Part shown: in pieces, positions 25,239 through 33,744 of the stretch
How positions within the stretch are numbered: the first letter of the stretch is position 1
Layout: every line of letters begins with the position of its first letter
DNA from: Xylophilus sp. GOD-11R
Lineage (GTDB): Bacteria; Pseudomonadota; Gammaproteobacteria; Burkholderiales; Burkholderiaceae_C
DNA length: 64,000 nucleotides
Assembly: GCF_033546935.1 (NCBI RefSeq)
Contig: NZ_CP137854.1
Location: 372,001-436,000, forward strand
Direction of reading: 5' to 3'
Made by a program: the position numbers and the translations under genes
Notes under the pieces: model-generated
What the model was told of the DNA's origin: nothing
What the model saw: only the letters and a program-made list of their open reading frames with translations
Databases searched by the model: none

Positions 25239-28200
25239 GGTCCGTCTCGGGTTCGGGTTCTGATTCGCGCAGGTGTTGCGCCAGGGCCTGGAAGTCGAAG
25301 CGGTCGGCGCAGGCCTGCAGCAGGCGCAGCGCGTCGGCATGCTGCGGATACTGGGCGCGGGCCTGGCGCAGCCGCTCGCGCAGCACCGCGGCCTGACCCT
25401 GGCGCGCCAGCCGCGAAAAGTCCTCGCGCAACGCTTCGGGCAAGGCCGACATCGGCGCGGCTTCGTTCTCCGGCGGCAGTGGCGCCGGCGCGGGCATCGA
25501 TTCGCGCAGCCATTCGAGCCCCAGCGCACGCTCCAGCGCCGACAGCAACTCCGACTCGATCACCGGCTTGCCGACGAAACCCTGGCACTGCAGCCTGGCC
25601 AGTTGGTCGGACTGCGGATCGAACAGATTGGCCGACACGAACACGATCGGCAGCCGCTCGGCCGGCAGCAGCTCGCGCAGGCGCGCGGCGGTCTGCCAGC
25701 CGTCGAGGTCGTCCATGGCCACGTCGAGCAGCACCAGATCGGGCGCATGGCGGCGCACGATCTCCAGGCATTCGCTGCCGCTGGCGGCTTCCTGCACATG
25801 AAAGCCCAGCGGCACCAGCAGACCGGCGAGCAACTGCCGCTGCAGCGGCTGGTCGTCCACCACCAGCAGGGTGCGGCGCGGCGCCAGGTAACCGACGATC
25901 GGCCGCAGCACGGCCGAGGGCGGCCGCTGGCCGGGCCCGTCGATCGCCACGCCCGGCAGGTACAGCCGCACGGTGAAGGTGCTGCCCCGGCCGGCTTCGC
26001 TGCGCACGGTGAGTTGGCCGCCCATGAGCTCGGTCAGCAGGTGGGTGATGGTCAGGCCCAGGCCGGTGCCGGCCTCGGCGGTGCGGCGGCCGGCGCTGCC
26101 GCGCTCGAAGGGCAGGAAGATGCGCTCCTGGTCCTGCGGCGCGATGCCGATGCCGGTGTCGATCACCTCGATGCGCGCCACGTGGTGATGGAAGTCGAGC
26201 CGCAGCGTCACCTCGCCCCGGTCGGTGAAGCGCACCGCGTTGGCCAGCAGGTTGATCAGGATCTGCCGCAGCCGCTTGGCGTCGGCCCGTATCCAGGCCG
26301 GCGCGTTGCCCTCGACCACCACCGAGAAACCGAGCGACTTGGCCTCGGCCTGCGGTCGCATCATGCGTTCGACGTTGTCCAGCAACTCGGCCAGCGGCAC
26401 CGGCACCGGGTCCAGCCGCAGCCGGCCGGCCTCGATGCGGGCCAGGTCGAGCGAGCCGTCGATCAGCGCATGCATGTGCTGGCCGCTGTTCTGCATGGTG
26501 GCCAGCGTCTCGCGCAGCCAGCCGTCGACCTGCGGGTTCTTCAGCAGGATCTGCGAGTAGCCCAGGATGCTGTTGAGCGGTGAACGCAGCTCATGCGTCA
26601 TGCCGGCCACGTAGCGGGTCTTGGCCTGGTTGGCGGCTTCGGCCACGTCCTTGGCCGACTGCAGCGCCGCGTCGGTGCGCCGGTGGGCGTCGATCTCGTG
26701 CAGCAGCAGCTGGGTCTGGCGCTCGGATTCGTCCTGCGCCATGCGCCGGCTGTCGCTGGCCAGCACCACCCACCAGGCGCAGACGGCGGCCATCAGCGCC
26801 ATCAGCGAGAACACCTTGAGAAACGGCCATCGCAGAAACTGCGCCGGCGTCTCCAGGCTTTCCTGCACATACACCACGCCCACCAGGAAGGCCATCACCG
26901 CGGTGAGCGACAGCAGAATCATCAGGTACTGCCCGAGCCGGAAATTCACCCGCAGCGCCCAGCTGCGCGGCAGTGCCCAGGCGATTGCCAGGCGCAGCTG
27001 GTCGGCGGCGCGCGCGTCGGTCTTGCAGCGGTCGTGGCAGCGCGATTCGAGCGAGCAGCACAGCGAGCAGATCGCCGCCGCATAGGCCGGGCAACGGGCC
27101 ATGTCCTCGGACTCGAACTGCTTCTCGCACACGGTGCAGCGCACCAGTTCGCCCGGCTGCCAGCCGGTGACCGGGTCGCGCGCCAGGTAGTAGCGGCCCC
27201 GCGTCGCCCAGGCCAGCGCCGGCGCGGTCGCCATCGACACCAGCAGCGCGATCAGCGGCGAAAAGGCGGCCGCCGCCTCGCCCAGCCAGCCCACGTGCGC
27301 GCAGCACGACACCACCGCGGCGAGCACCATCGCGCCCAGGCCGACGGGGTTGAAGTCGTACAGATGCGCGCGACGAAACTCGATGTGCGGCGGCGACAGC
27401 CCCAGCGGCTTGTTGATGACCAGGTCGGCCACCAGCGCGCCCACCCAGGCGATCGCCACGTTGCTGTAGAAGGCCAGCACTTTTTCCAGCGCACCGAACA
27501 CGTCGAGCGTCATCAGCAGCGTGGCGATGCCCACGTTGAACACCAGCCACACCACCCGCCCCGGATGGCTGCGCGTGACCCGCGCGAAGAAGTTCGACCA
27601 CGCCAGCGAGCCGGCATAGGCATTGGTGACGTTGATCTTGATCTGCGACACCAGCACGAACACCACGGTGAGCGCTACCGCCAGCCAGGGCAGGCCGACC
27701 GCCTGCGAGAAGCCGGCCAGGAACATCTGCGTGGGCTCGGCCGCGCGGTGCGTCTCCACCTGGAACTGCAACGCCGCGAACGCCAGGAAGGCGCCCGCGG
27801 CCATCTTGAGCATGCCCATCACCACCCAGCCGGGGCCGGCCACGATCAGCGCCGTCCACCAGCGCCAGCGGTTGGCGAGGGTGCGTTCGGGCAGAAAGCG
27901 CAGAAAGTCGACCTGCTCGCCGATCTGCACCACCAGCGAGAAGATCACCGCCGTGGCCGCGCCGAACATCAGCGCGTCGAAACCCGCGCTGCCGGTGCGC
28001 AGGCCCGACAGCCCGGCGAAGTCGCGGTAGAGCTGCGGCTGGCTGATGAAGATCCAGACGAAGGGCAGGAACAGCAGGAACAGCCACAGCGGCTGGGTCC
28101 AGGCCTGCATCCGCGAGATGAAGGTGATGCCACGGATCGCGATCGGCAGCACCACGATGGAGCAGGCGATATAGCACCACACCAGCGGCCAGTCGACCAC

Positions 28201-28656
28201 CAGGCGCAGGGCCAGCGCCATGATGGCGGCCTCCAGCGCGAAGAAGATGAAGGTGAACACCGCGTAGATCAGCGAGGTGATCGTCGAGCCCAGGTAGCCG
28301 AAGCCGGCGCCGCGGGTGAGCAGGTCCATGTCGAGGCCGTAGCGGGCGGCGTAGTAGGCGATCGGCAGACCGGTGAGGAAGATCACCACGCCCACGAAGA
28401 GGATCGCCCACATGGCGTTGGCGAAGCCGTAGTTCAGGGCGATCGTGCCGCCTATCGCTTCCAGCGCGAGGAAGGAGAGGGAGCCGAAGGCGGTGTTGGC
28501 GACGCGGAATTCGCTCCAGCGGCGGAAACGCTTGGGGGTGTAGCGCAGGGCGTAGTCCTCCATGGTTTCGTCGGCGACCCAGGAGTTGTAGTCGCGGCGG
28601 AAGCGGAAGATGGTTTGAGTACCGGGGGAGGGTGCAGCGCGATCGGGAAAGGCCAT
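25225..28656 (-). CDS. NCS1-type permease fused to hybrid histidine kinase/receiver
   Basis: This 1143-residue sensor joins a transporter to a kinase. Residues about 45-500 are a full set of about twelve helices of NCS1 (purine/cytosine/allantoin permease) type. A cysteine-rich insert (about 505-545: CTVC, then CSLCCSLESRC and HDRCK) could bind metal. Two more helices follow (about 570-640), then a coiled linker, HisKA with His688 in MTHELRSPLNSILGYSQ, a HATPase domain (NLLANAVRFTD near 805; DTGIGIAP near 835; GTGLGLTI), a receiver domain (VVDDQPLQ near 930; LLDVAMDDLDGW near 977) and a helical tail, perhaps Hpt-like. Permease-fused kinases such as CbrA couple solute passage or binding to signalling. 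The ligand may be a nucleobase, hydantoin or ureide. The start could be 28707. Confidence 0.9.
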   Translation of the reverse strand: MAFPDRAAPSPGTQTIFRFRRDYNSWVADETMEDYALRYTPKRFRRWSEFRVANTAFGSLSFLALEAIGGTIALNYGFANAMWAILFVGVVIFLTGLPIAYYAARYGLDMDLLTRGAGFGYLGSTITSLIYAVFTFIFFALEAAIMALALRLVVDWPLVWCYIACSIVVLPIAIRGITFISRMQAWTQPLWLFLLFLPFVWIFISQPQLYRDFAGLSGLRTGSAGFDALMFGAATAVIFSLVVQIGEQVDFLRFLPERTLANRWRWWTALIVAGPGWVVMGMLKMAAGAFLAFAALQFQVETHRAAEPTQMFLAGFSQAVGLPWLAVALTVVFVLVSQIKINVTNAYAGSLAWSNFFARVTRSHPGRVVWLVFNVGIATLLMTLDVFGALEKVLAFYSNVAIAWVGALVADLVINKPLGLSPPHIEFRRAHLYDFNPVGLGAMVLAAVVSCCAHVGWLGEAAAAFSPLIALLVSMATAPALAWATRGRYYLARDPVTGWQPGELVRCTVCEKQFESEDMARCPAYAAAICSLCCSLESRCHDRCKTDARAADQLRLAIAWALPRSWALRVNFRLGQYLMILLSLTAVMAFLVGVVYVQESLETPAQFLRWPFLKVFSLMALMAAVCAWWVVLASDSRRMAQDESERQTQLLLHEIDAHRRTDAALQSAKDVAEAANQAKTRYVAGMTHELRSPLNSILGYSQILLKNPQVDGWLRETLATMQNSGQHMHALIDGSLDLARIEAGRLRLDPVPVPLAELLDNVERMMRPQAEAKSLGFSVVVEGNAPAWIRADAKRLRQILINLLANAVRFTDRGEVTLRLDFHHHVARIEVIDTGIGIAPQDQERIFLPFERGSAGRRTAEAGTGLGLTITHLLTELMGGQLTVRSEAGRGSTFTVRLYLPGVAIDGPGQRPPSAVLRPIVGYLAPRRTLLVVDDQPLQRQLLAGLLVPLGFHVQEAASGSECLEIVRRHAPDLVLLDVAMDDLDGWQTAARLRELLPAERLPIVFVSANLFDPQSDQLARLQCQGFVGKPVIESELLSALERALGLEWLRESMPAPAPLPPENEAAPMSALPEALREDFSRLARQGQAAVLRERLRQARAQYPQHADALRLLQACADRFDFQALAQHLRESEPEPETDHEPD

Positions 28657-28908
28657 GGTCGGCGTGCATGCAAGAAACGTGGTCGTTTTTTGATGCCCGC
28701 TATGCACGTCTCGCTCGTGCGAGCGACTAGATCGCGGCGTTAGTGCTTAGTCAAGCGATCTTTGCTCGATTAATGCCGTCGATTCGAAATTGCCGATAGT
28801 GGCATTCCAATGTTGTCTGGCGAAGAGCGATAAAACTGATTCTCAATGGCCTATTCTGCGAGTGCGTTAACAGCGCGACAGCCTCAATCCAAAGTCATCA
28901 AGGTAAAC
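28657..28908 (+). promoter_or_regulatory. Upstream region of the lanthipeptide-like islet
   Basis: This 252-base gap separates the divergent kinase gene from the precursor gene. It shifts from GC-rich to AT-richer. Visible are the palindrome GCTCGTGCGAGC near 28722, a TGATTCTCAATGG stretch at 28837-28849 that partly resembles a Fur-type site, and CTATTCT (28851-28857) as a possible -10. None is convincing alone. Confidence 0.3.
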
Positions 28909-29214
28909 ATGAAAAAACTTAAATCGTCGGCGATTTGTCTGGTCACGCTTGCTGCCGCATTCGTCGCAGCAGGGGCAGCTTCGGCAGAGGATTTTGATAA
29001 AAATAAATTGTTGATCAATCGGCCTGATCAGCCATTAAATTCACAAGATCTCACATACGTCCCAGTAGATTTCGTCGCGTTAAAGACCACGGAAAAGATG
29101 ATCCTCGCAAGCATGTCTAGCACCAAGTGCTGCGCGTCTGGCACCTGCGATAGCGCAGGCTACGGGCCGGAGGTCTTATGCGATTTCATGCCCGGGGCAT
29201 CTATATGCTGGTAG
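28909..29214 (+). CDS. Putative RiPP (lanthipeptide-like) precursor peptide with Sec signal
   Basis: The 101-residue product has three parts. Residues 1-26 form a classic Sec signal peptide (KK start, long Ala/Val core, cleavage ASA-ED). Residues 27-67 are a polar leader-like segment (DFDKNKLLINRPDQPLNSQD at its start). Residues 68-101 are a compact Ser/Thr/Cys-rich core: S68, S70, S71, T72, S77, T79, S82 and S98 with Cys74, 75, 80, 91 and 100, ending in Trp. Dehydratable residues and thiols together suit thioether or dehydroamino-acid formation. AAGG precedes the ATG. The LanM-type dehydratase two genes on is the reason for the call; a disulfide-rich secreted peptide is the alternative. Confidence 0.65.
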   Translation: MKKLKSSAICLVTLAAAFVAAGAASAEDFDKNKLLINRPDQPLNSQDLTYVPVDFVALKTTEKMILASMSSTKCCASGTCDSAGYGPEVLCDFMPGASICW

Positions 29215-29228
29215 TTCAATAAACACGC

Positions 29229-29243
29229 GGGGCGTAAAGCCCC
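29229..29243 (+). terminator. Weak hairpin after the precursor gene
   Basis: GGGGC and GCCCC around a 5-base loop, followed by TTCATTC, lie between the precursor and the acetyltransferase gene. Partial terminators at this place are common in peptide operons, raising precursor over enzyme mRNA. Confidence 0.45.
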
Positions 29244-29250
29244 TTCATTC

Positions 29251-29667
29251 ATGTCTTCATACTTGATTATTAATCGTCATAGTTCGATCGATCCTTATTT
29301 GGAGGACTTGGCAAATATATATTCTTCGAATGGATGGGGGTCTAGTTATCAACGGCCGTTGTTGAGGCGGATGTACAGCAATTGCGAATTTTTTTTAGCG
29401 CTGAATGGCGGGACGGCGGTTGGTCTCCTCAGGGCGTTCGGAGATGGGGTAACCGTTACACACCTTAGTGAAGTTCTTACCGAAAGATCATTTCATCGGA
29501 ATGGTGTGGCCACCGCTTTGATGAATGTCTTCGTAAATGAATTCAAGCACACCGCAATTTACGCAGAAGCGCTGGATGAGTTGATTGTGCCAACATTAAA
29601 AAAATTCAATTTTCAGTCAAAGGCTAGACTTCATGCATATGCAAGAAAAGCAACTTTTGAACGCTGA
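29251..29667 (+). CDS. GNAT-family N-acetyltransferase of the peptide islet
   Basis: The 138-residue protein has the GNAT layout: FFLALNGGTAVGLLRAFGD (beta strands 2-4), THLSEVLTERSFHRNGVATA with the RNGVAT acetyl-CoA loop (motif A), and a C-terminal strand/helix ending FNFQSKARLHAYARK. It sits 36 bases after the precursor stop, behind the hairpin, and its last 35 bases overlap the dehydratase gene, so the three genes form one operon. It could acetylate the peptide (N-terminus or Lys), modify the leader or give self-protection. The sequence is AT-richer than the chromosome around it. Confidence 0.8.
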   Translation: MSSYLIINRHSSIDPYLEDLANIYSSNGWGSSYQRPLLRRMYSNCEFFLALNGGTAVGLLRAFGDGVTVTHLSEVLTERSFHRNGVATALMNVFVNEFKHTAIYAEALDELIVPTLKKFNFQSKARLHAYARKATFER

Positions 29668-31096
29668 TATTGAACGCCTGCAAGCTTTTGAAGACGGTAT
29701 TCGGGTGATGGGGCGGACCTTCGCCAGGGCGGCTTTCGCCGACAAAGCTCAACTCAATGAGATTTGTCAAGAAGATCTAGCCAATCAAGTTGCTGAACAG
29801 GGTGTCGAAAAAGCGCGCGAAATGTTTGGCCCAATGATGATGTGGGTTTATGCAGCAAAACTGGACACTAAAGCCGCCTCTAGAAAATTATCTGCTCATG
29901 GTTTCCTTCAAATCCAGGATTTGTGGCAATCATTTATGTTATCGCGATGCTCGGCTCTGCTTGCGCAAATTTTGGATGCCCAGAAATTGCTTGATCAAAA
30001 GATCAGATGTGTTGAGGTGCTTGCTGGGGATCCGCACAACGGCGCGTTTCAGCCAATCAAGTTCCAATTGAGGGGTCAGAAGTCGACTGACTTTTTGCAC
30101 AAAGCTGTTGACCCGGCGCCAACTATTCTAGTAAGCGAGTTGGCCTCTTATCTTTCCGAGCGGCTGGGCATTCAAAATTTTGTCGACGGCGTCATTGCCC
30201 ACTCACATGGTTCTTACGTTCGGGAATTTTTTCCTGTCAGTAAGCCTCGCTGCGCTGCAGAGATCGAGCATTATTTTTATGTATTCGGCGTCATCTCTAG
30301 CGTGGCTTCGTGGCTAGAAATTACAGATCTTCACTTTGAGAATATTATTTCAACAAATAAAGGTGCAAAAATTATAGACATCGAGTTTATTTTATCAAAC
30401 TCCCAATATCAAAAAAGTCAATGGTCGCACAAAAATTCGGGCTTGTTTGAGCCTGGTACATCCCCCATTGGTCAAGTCAGTAATCACACGAACATCCTGC
30501 CGCGATATGCTTTGTCAGGGTCGGAAATTATGTACACCCACATAAGTCCTACGCATGCCAATCATCATATTATTAAGGGTGCAGACAATCAGCCGGTTTC
30601 TGCCGTGAAATACGTGAAATCTGTTTCGGCGGGCGCCGTGGCTGCTGACAAGATCCTCAAGAATTGCAATTTATGTGTATTTAAAACATCGGCGGAAATT
30701 TTGTCACGCAGTCATAAGATTCGATGTTGGATACGAGGCACGGCTTATTACAAAATTCTACAGATACAACTTTGGCTGCCTCCACATGAATTGGGCGAGC
30801 GAATTGAATGCGCTCGTCGAAAGCTGCTGAGTAAAAAGGGTATTAATCGCGAAATTTCCGAGGTGGTTAAACAAAGAATAGTAGACGCCGAATTGCATGA
30901 CTTGTTGCGAGGGGACATTCCATACTTCTGGATTGATGGGCAGACCGGAGATTTGTGGCATTCGAGCGGCCTCATTCAAAAAAACTTTGGTTGTTCAACC
31001 GAAGCCGCCATAAAGAGCCGTTGGAAGAGATGGGCGTGTCGAAGCCCGGAAAGAAAAATGTCAGATATTCTCTTGCGGATGCACAACGGTAAATAG
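29633..31096 (+). CDS. Stand-alone LanM-type (DUF4135) lanthipeptide dehydratase, no cyclase domain
   Basis: The 487-residue protein matches the kinase-like dehydratase half of class II lanthipeptide synthetases. Compared with CylM, the key residues recur with near-identical spacing: Asp133 and His135 (AGDPHNGAF), Lys157, Asp232-His234-Asn237 (TDLHFEN), Asp249 and Glu251 (IIDIEF), and Arg364...Thr370 (RCWIRGT), the pair used for phosphate elimination. The closing LLRGDIPYFW is also typical. The N-terminal region is about 100 residues shorter than in LanM, and the LanC-like zinc cyclase is absent altogether. It should phosphorylate and dehydrate Ser/Thr of the 28909-29214 peptide. ATG 29633 follows AAAGG; 29639 is an alternative. 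Low GC suggests transfer. Confidence 0.8.
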   Translation: MHMQEKQLLNADIERLQAFEDGIRVMGRTFARAAFADKAQLNEICQEDLANQVAEQGVEKAREMFGPMMMWVYAAKLDTKAASRKLSAHGFLQIQDLWQSFMLSRCSALLAQILDAQKLLDQKIRCVEVLAGDPHNGAFQPIKFQLRGQKSTDFLHKAVDPAPTILVSELASYLSERLGIQNFVDGVIAHSHGSYVREFFPVSKPRCAAEIEHYFYVFGVISSVASWLEITDLHFENIISTNKGAKIIDIEFILSNSQYQKSQWSHKNSGLFEPGTSPIGQVSNHTNILPRYALSGSEIMYTHISPTHANHHIIKGADNQPVSAVKYVKSVSAGAVAADKILKNCNLCVFKTSAEILSRSHKIRCWIRGTAYYKILQIQLWLPPHELGERIECARRKLLSKKGINREISEVVKQRIVDAELHDLLRGDIPYFWIDGQTGDLWHSSGLIQKNFGCSTEAAIKSRWKRWACRSPERKMSDILLRMHNGK

Positions 31097-31672
31097 AAAT
31101 GTATGAAAAACATATGTTCTGACGCGACTGCTATCTGGTGCCTAAGTCAGGGAGCAGTTGACTGAGGTAGCTGTCAACGCTGATGGCGGTTCTTGTTCCG
31201 CGACCAATCGGGCTCACAGCGAATATCTAACCTGCCGGGATACGCAAGTCACCAAAGAAGCGCTAAGAGCGAGTTCGAGGCTCGGTCGGGCTATTGCTTC
31301 GCTCGTTTTCGGGGAATGTGCCATCCATCGCTCTTTCGACAACAGTTTGGACAAGGGTTGATCGGGGGCCTCGGCCCCTGCTTGCAGGGTCAGGCTGAGA
31401 GGGTAGGGACAAGTGGCCGCACTGAGCGCGTTGAGGGGGGCGCGCTGCCTTGATCGCCATGACGCCGTGAATGCTGGTCCGGAGCGCTCTCGCATAGCGA
31501 ATGGACATGCGACCTGATTGCCACGCGCGGCCGGACACTTCCCTGGCAGTGCTTTCGTCGCCGCACTTGCCGGTGCGACGACCGCTCCTTTGCGGCGCAC
31601 CAGTGCCGTTTCGCTGCCCTGCTCCGTCGAGCGCAGCGCAGACCCCCCGCCGAGCGCAGTGATGGCCGTCCC
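31097..31672. other. Non-coding region between the peptide islet and the inverted repeat
   Basis: The stretch returns from AT-rich to GC-rich. It has short open frames on both strands (up to 277 codons on the minus strand) but none with a recognisable protein, ribosome binding site or steady codon use. It is probably repeat-derived or decayed DNA. I see no transposase. Confidence 0.4.
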
Positions 31673-31953
31673 AGGCCGAGCGAAGCAATGGCCTGTGTGG
31701 TGTTCGGGGTCCCCTGTGGTCGAGAGCGAGGAACGGAGGTTTTGCGGATAAGGGCTGGCGGCTGTCTGAGCGAAGCGAGTTCCGCCAGACCCCGCAAAAC
31801 CGAGTACCGCAGCGTGTCCGAAGGACCTCGCCCACCGGGGTCGCCTTTCTTTGGTTACTTTCTTTGGCGAAGCAAAGAAAGTGACTCGCCCGCCGGGGCG
31901 AAATCCCGGCCTCTGCCCTCCGCAGGAGAAGCAGCCCACGCAGTGGCACAGCC
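31673..31953 (+). repeat. 281-bp inverted repeat, copy A
   Basis: This segment is nearly identical to the reverse complement of 39360-39640 (one cluster of differences near the outer end, few elsewhere). It contains an internal 10-bp stem (ACTTTCTTTG / CAAAGAAAGT around GCGAAG, about 31859-31884). It resembles a repeat family I associate with Comamonadaceae genomes. The long frames in it are by-products of the conserved sequence, not genes. Confidence 0.85.
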
Positions 31954-32056
31954 CTCCGCAGGAGACACAGCCCACGCAGTGGCAAGCAGCGAGCAGAAGA
32001 CAGCAGCCCACGCGGTGGCACACCGCCGAGCACGGTGCAAAGCCCACCCAGTGGCA
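31932..32056 (+). repeat. Four short repeats with 36-bp period
   Basis: CAGCCCACGCAGTGGCA recurs at 31932, 31968, 32004 and 32040 (the last two with one or two changes), exactly 36 bases apart. The stretches between are partly alike (CCTCCGCAGGAGA in the first two). It is a degenerate minisatellite attached to the inner end of copy A, not a CRISPR array. Confidence 0.75.
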
Positions 32057-32075
32057 CTAATCGATCAACCCTCAT

Positions 32076-32094
32076 TGTCGGCAAATGTCCGACA
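32076..32094 (+). promoter_or_regulatory. Hairpin/operator candidate upstream of urtA
   Basis: TGTCGG and CCGACA form a perfect 6-bp stem around CAAATGT, about 140 bases before the urtA start, in otherwise unstructured sequence between the minisatellite and the gene. It could be an operator or leader hairpin. No sigma-54 or NtrC site could be assigned with confidence. Confidence 0.25.
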
Positions 32095-32231
32095 TCCCCC
32101 CGCGCACAGCACCTACGTTAAACGACGTATGTGCCCCGTCAAGGGTTCTCCCTAATCTTCGCTGCAGCCCGGCTTTCGACGCTTTCGAAACCGCCGGTCC
32201 ACCCCCTCAACCGCAGCAGGAACCCCTCTCC

Positions 32232-33497
32232 ATGAAGTTCTCCTCCGACGCTCCCGAATCCGGCGCCCCCCAGGCCGACGCCAGCCGCCGCCGCCTGCTC
32301 CAGGCCCTCGGCGCCGCTTCCGTGGCGGGCATCCCGAGTTTCTCGCACGCCCAGGCCACCTCGGCGGTGAACACCACCAAGCTGGCGGTCACCGACTCCG
32401 AGGTCACCGTCGGCCAGCTGCATTCGGCCACCGGCACCATGGCGATCTCGGAGACCGGGTCGATCCAGGCCGAACAACTCGCCATCGACCAGATCAACGC
32501 CATGGGCGGCGTGCTCGGCCGCAAGATCAAGGTGATCAAGGAAGACGGCGCCTCCGACTGGCCGACCTTCGCCGAAAAGGCCAAGAAGCTGCTCATCAGC
32601 GACCACTGCGCGGCTGTGTTCGGCTGCTGGACCAGCGCCTCGCGCAAGGCGGTGCTGCCAGTCTTCGAGAAAGAAAACGGCCTGCTCTACTACCCCACCT
32701 TCTACGAGGGCCTGGAGCAGTCCAAGAACGTGATCTACACCGGCCAGGAAGCCACCCAGCAGATCCTCTACAGCCTCGACTGGGCGCAGAAGGAAAAGAA
32801 GGCCAAGAGCTTCTTTCTCATCGGCTCGGACTACATCTGGCCGCGCACCTCGATGAAGATCGCGCGCAAGCACATCGAGAACTTCCAGAAGGGCAAGGTC
32901 GTCGGCGAGGAGTACTACCCGCTGGGCAGCACCAACTTCGGCTCGCTGATGAACAAGATCAAGGTGCAGAAGCCCGACTGCCTGTTCGTGGCCGTGGTGG
33001 GCGGCTCCAACGTGGCCTTCTACAAGGCGTTGAAGGCCGCCGGCATCACCGGCGACAAGCAGCTGCTGGTGACCCTGGCGGTGACCGAGGACGAGATGAC
33101 CGGCGTGGGCGGCGAGAACTTCAAGGGCTTCTACTCGTCCATGAAGTACTTCCAGTCGCTCGACAACGAGAACAACAAGAAGTTCGTCGAGGCCTTCAAG
33201 GCCAAGTACGGCCCCAACTCGGTGATCGGCGACGTGACCCAGGCCGGCTACCTCGGCCCCTGGCTGTGGAAGGCGGCGGTGGAAAAAGCCAAGAGCTTCG
33301 ACGTCGACAAGGTGGTGGCCGCTTCGCCGGGCATCGAGCTCAAGACGGCGCCCGAAGGCTACGTGAAGCTCGACGCCAACCACCACCTGTGGAGCAAGTC
33401 GCGCATCGCCCAGGGGCAGGCGGATGCGACGTTCAAGGTGGTGTCCGAATCGCCGGACCTCATCAAGCCTGACCCGTTTCCCAAGGGGTACCAGTGA
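32232..33497 (+). CDS. urtA: Urea/short-amide ABC transporter substrate-binding protein
   Basis: The 421-residue periplasmic protein binds urea or small amides. It has a twin-arginine-type signal (ASRRRLLQALGAASVAG, about residues 17-33) and a mature part with VGQLHSATGTMAISE, the UrtA/FmdD/AmiC signature, GCWTSASRKAVLPVFE and YPTFYEGLEQSKN. It heads a five-gene branched-chain-type transporter. Because formamidase and aliphatic amidase genes follow, it may be closer in role to FmdD of Methylophilus (formamide, acetamide, urea). The ATG at 32232 gives the normal signal; the frame opens at 32085. A hairpin at 32076-32094 is the nearest visible regulatory structure. Confidence 0.92.
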   Translation: MKFSSDAPESGAPQADASRRRLLQALGAASVAGIPSFSHAQATSAVNTTKLAVTDSEVTVGQLHSATGTMAISETGSIQAEQLAIDQINAMGGVLGRKIKVIKEDGASDWPTFAEKAKKLLISDHCAAVFGCWTSASRKAVLPVFEKENGLLYYPTFYEGLEQSKNVIYTGQEATQQILYSLDWAQKEKKAKSFFLIGSDYIWPRTSMKIARKHIENFQKGKVVGEEYYPLGSTNFGSLMNKIKVQKPDCLFVAVVGGSNVAFYKALKAAGITGDKQLLVTLAVTEDEMTGVGGENFKGFYSSMKYFQSLDNENNKKFVEAFKAKYGPNSVIGDVTQAGYLGPWLWKAAVEKAKSFDVDKVVAASPGIELKTAPEGYVKLDANHHLWSKSRIAQGQADATFKVVSESPDLIKPDPFPKGYQ

Positions 33498-33500
33498 CCA

Positions 33501-33670
33501 CCCCCAGGCTTGCGCAGCGCTGCGCGCTGTAGCCACCACCCCCCTTCAAGGGGGCCACGCTGGCCGTCCGGGGGCCTGGCTCGCCCCCAGGCTTGCCCAC
33601 TTCGTGTGGCCGCCCACCCCCTGCCGGGGGCGACACCAGCGGTCCGGCAAAGCCGGTCCCGCGGTGTCCC
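33501..33670 (+). repeat. Intercistronic repeats between urtA and urtB (one partial, one full copy)
   Basis: A partial copy (33501-33570) and a full copy (33584-33670) of a family starting CCCCCAGGCTTG and ending GCGGTGTCCC sit in the 247-base gap. The family recurs at 34669, 36731 and 37577. Each copy has a C-run/G-run stem (CCCC...GGGG) and a CCGG-AAAGC-CCGG type hairpin. Confidence 0.8.
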
Positions 33671-33744
33671 ACACGGGGCTTCGCTTCGCTTGCCGAAGCG
33701 GCGCCCTGTGATCGTCTGTTCTTGATTGGAATCCGGAGCCGCTG

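Noticed and set aside
28837..28849. Fur box before the peptide operon
   Set aside because: Only half of the consensus is present and it lacks the symmetric arm; kept as a remark, not a call.
31097..31672. Insertion sequence remnant beside the peptide islet
   Set aside because: No transposase motif, terminal inverted repeats or target duplication could be found.
31214..32047. 277-codon minus-strand frame with Cys-rich 12-residue repeats
   Set aside because: It runs through the 281-bp repeat and the minisatellite; the same peptide appears at copy B only because the DNA is identical. No ribosome binding site or known family.
31932..32056. CRISPR array suspected from four repeats at 36-bp spacing
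   Set aside because: Only four units; the repeats drift and the 'spacers' are partly alike, and no cas genes are near. It is a degenerate minisatellite.
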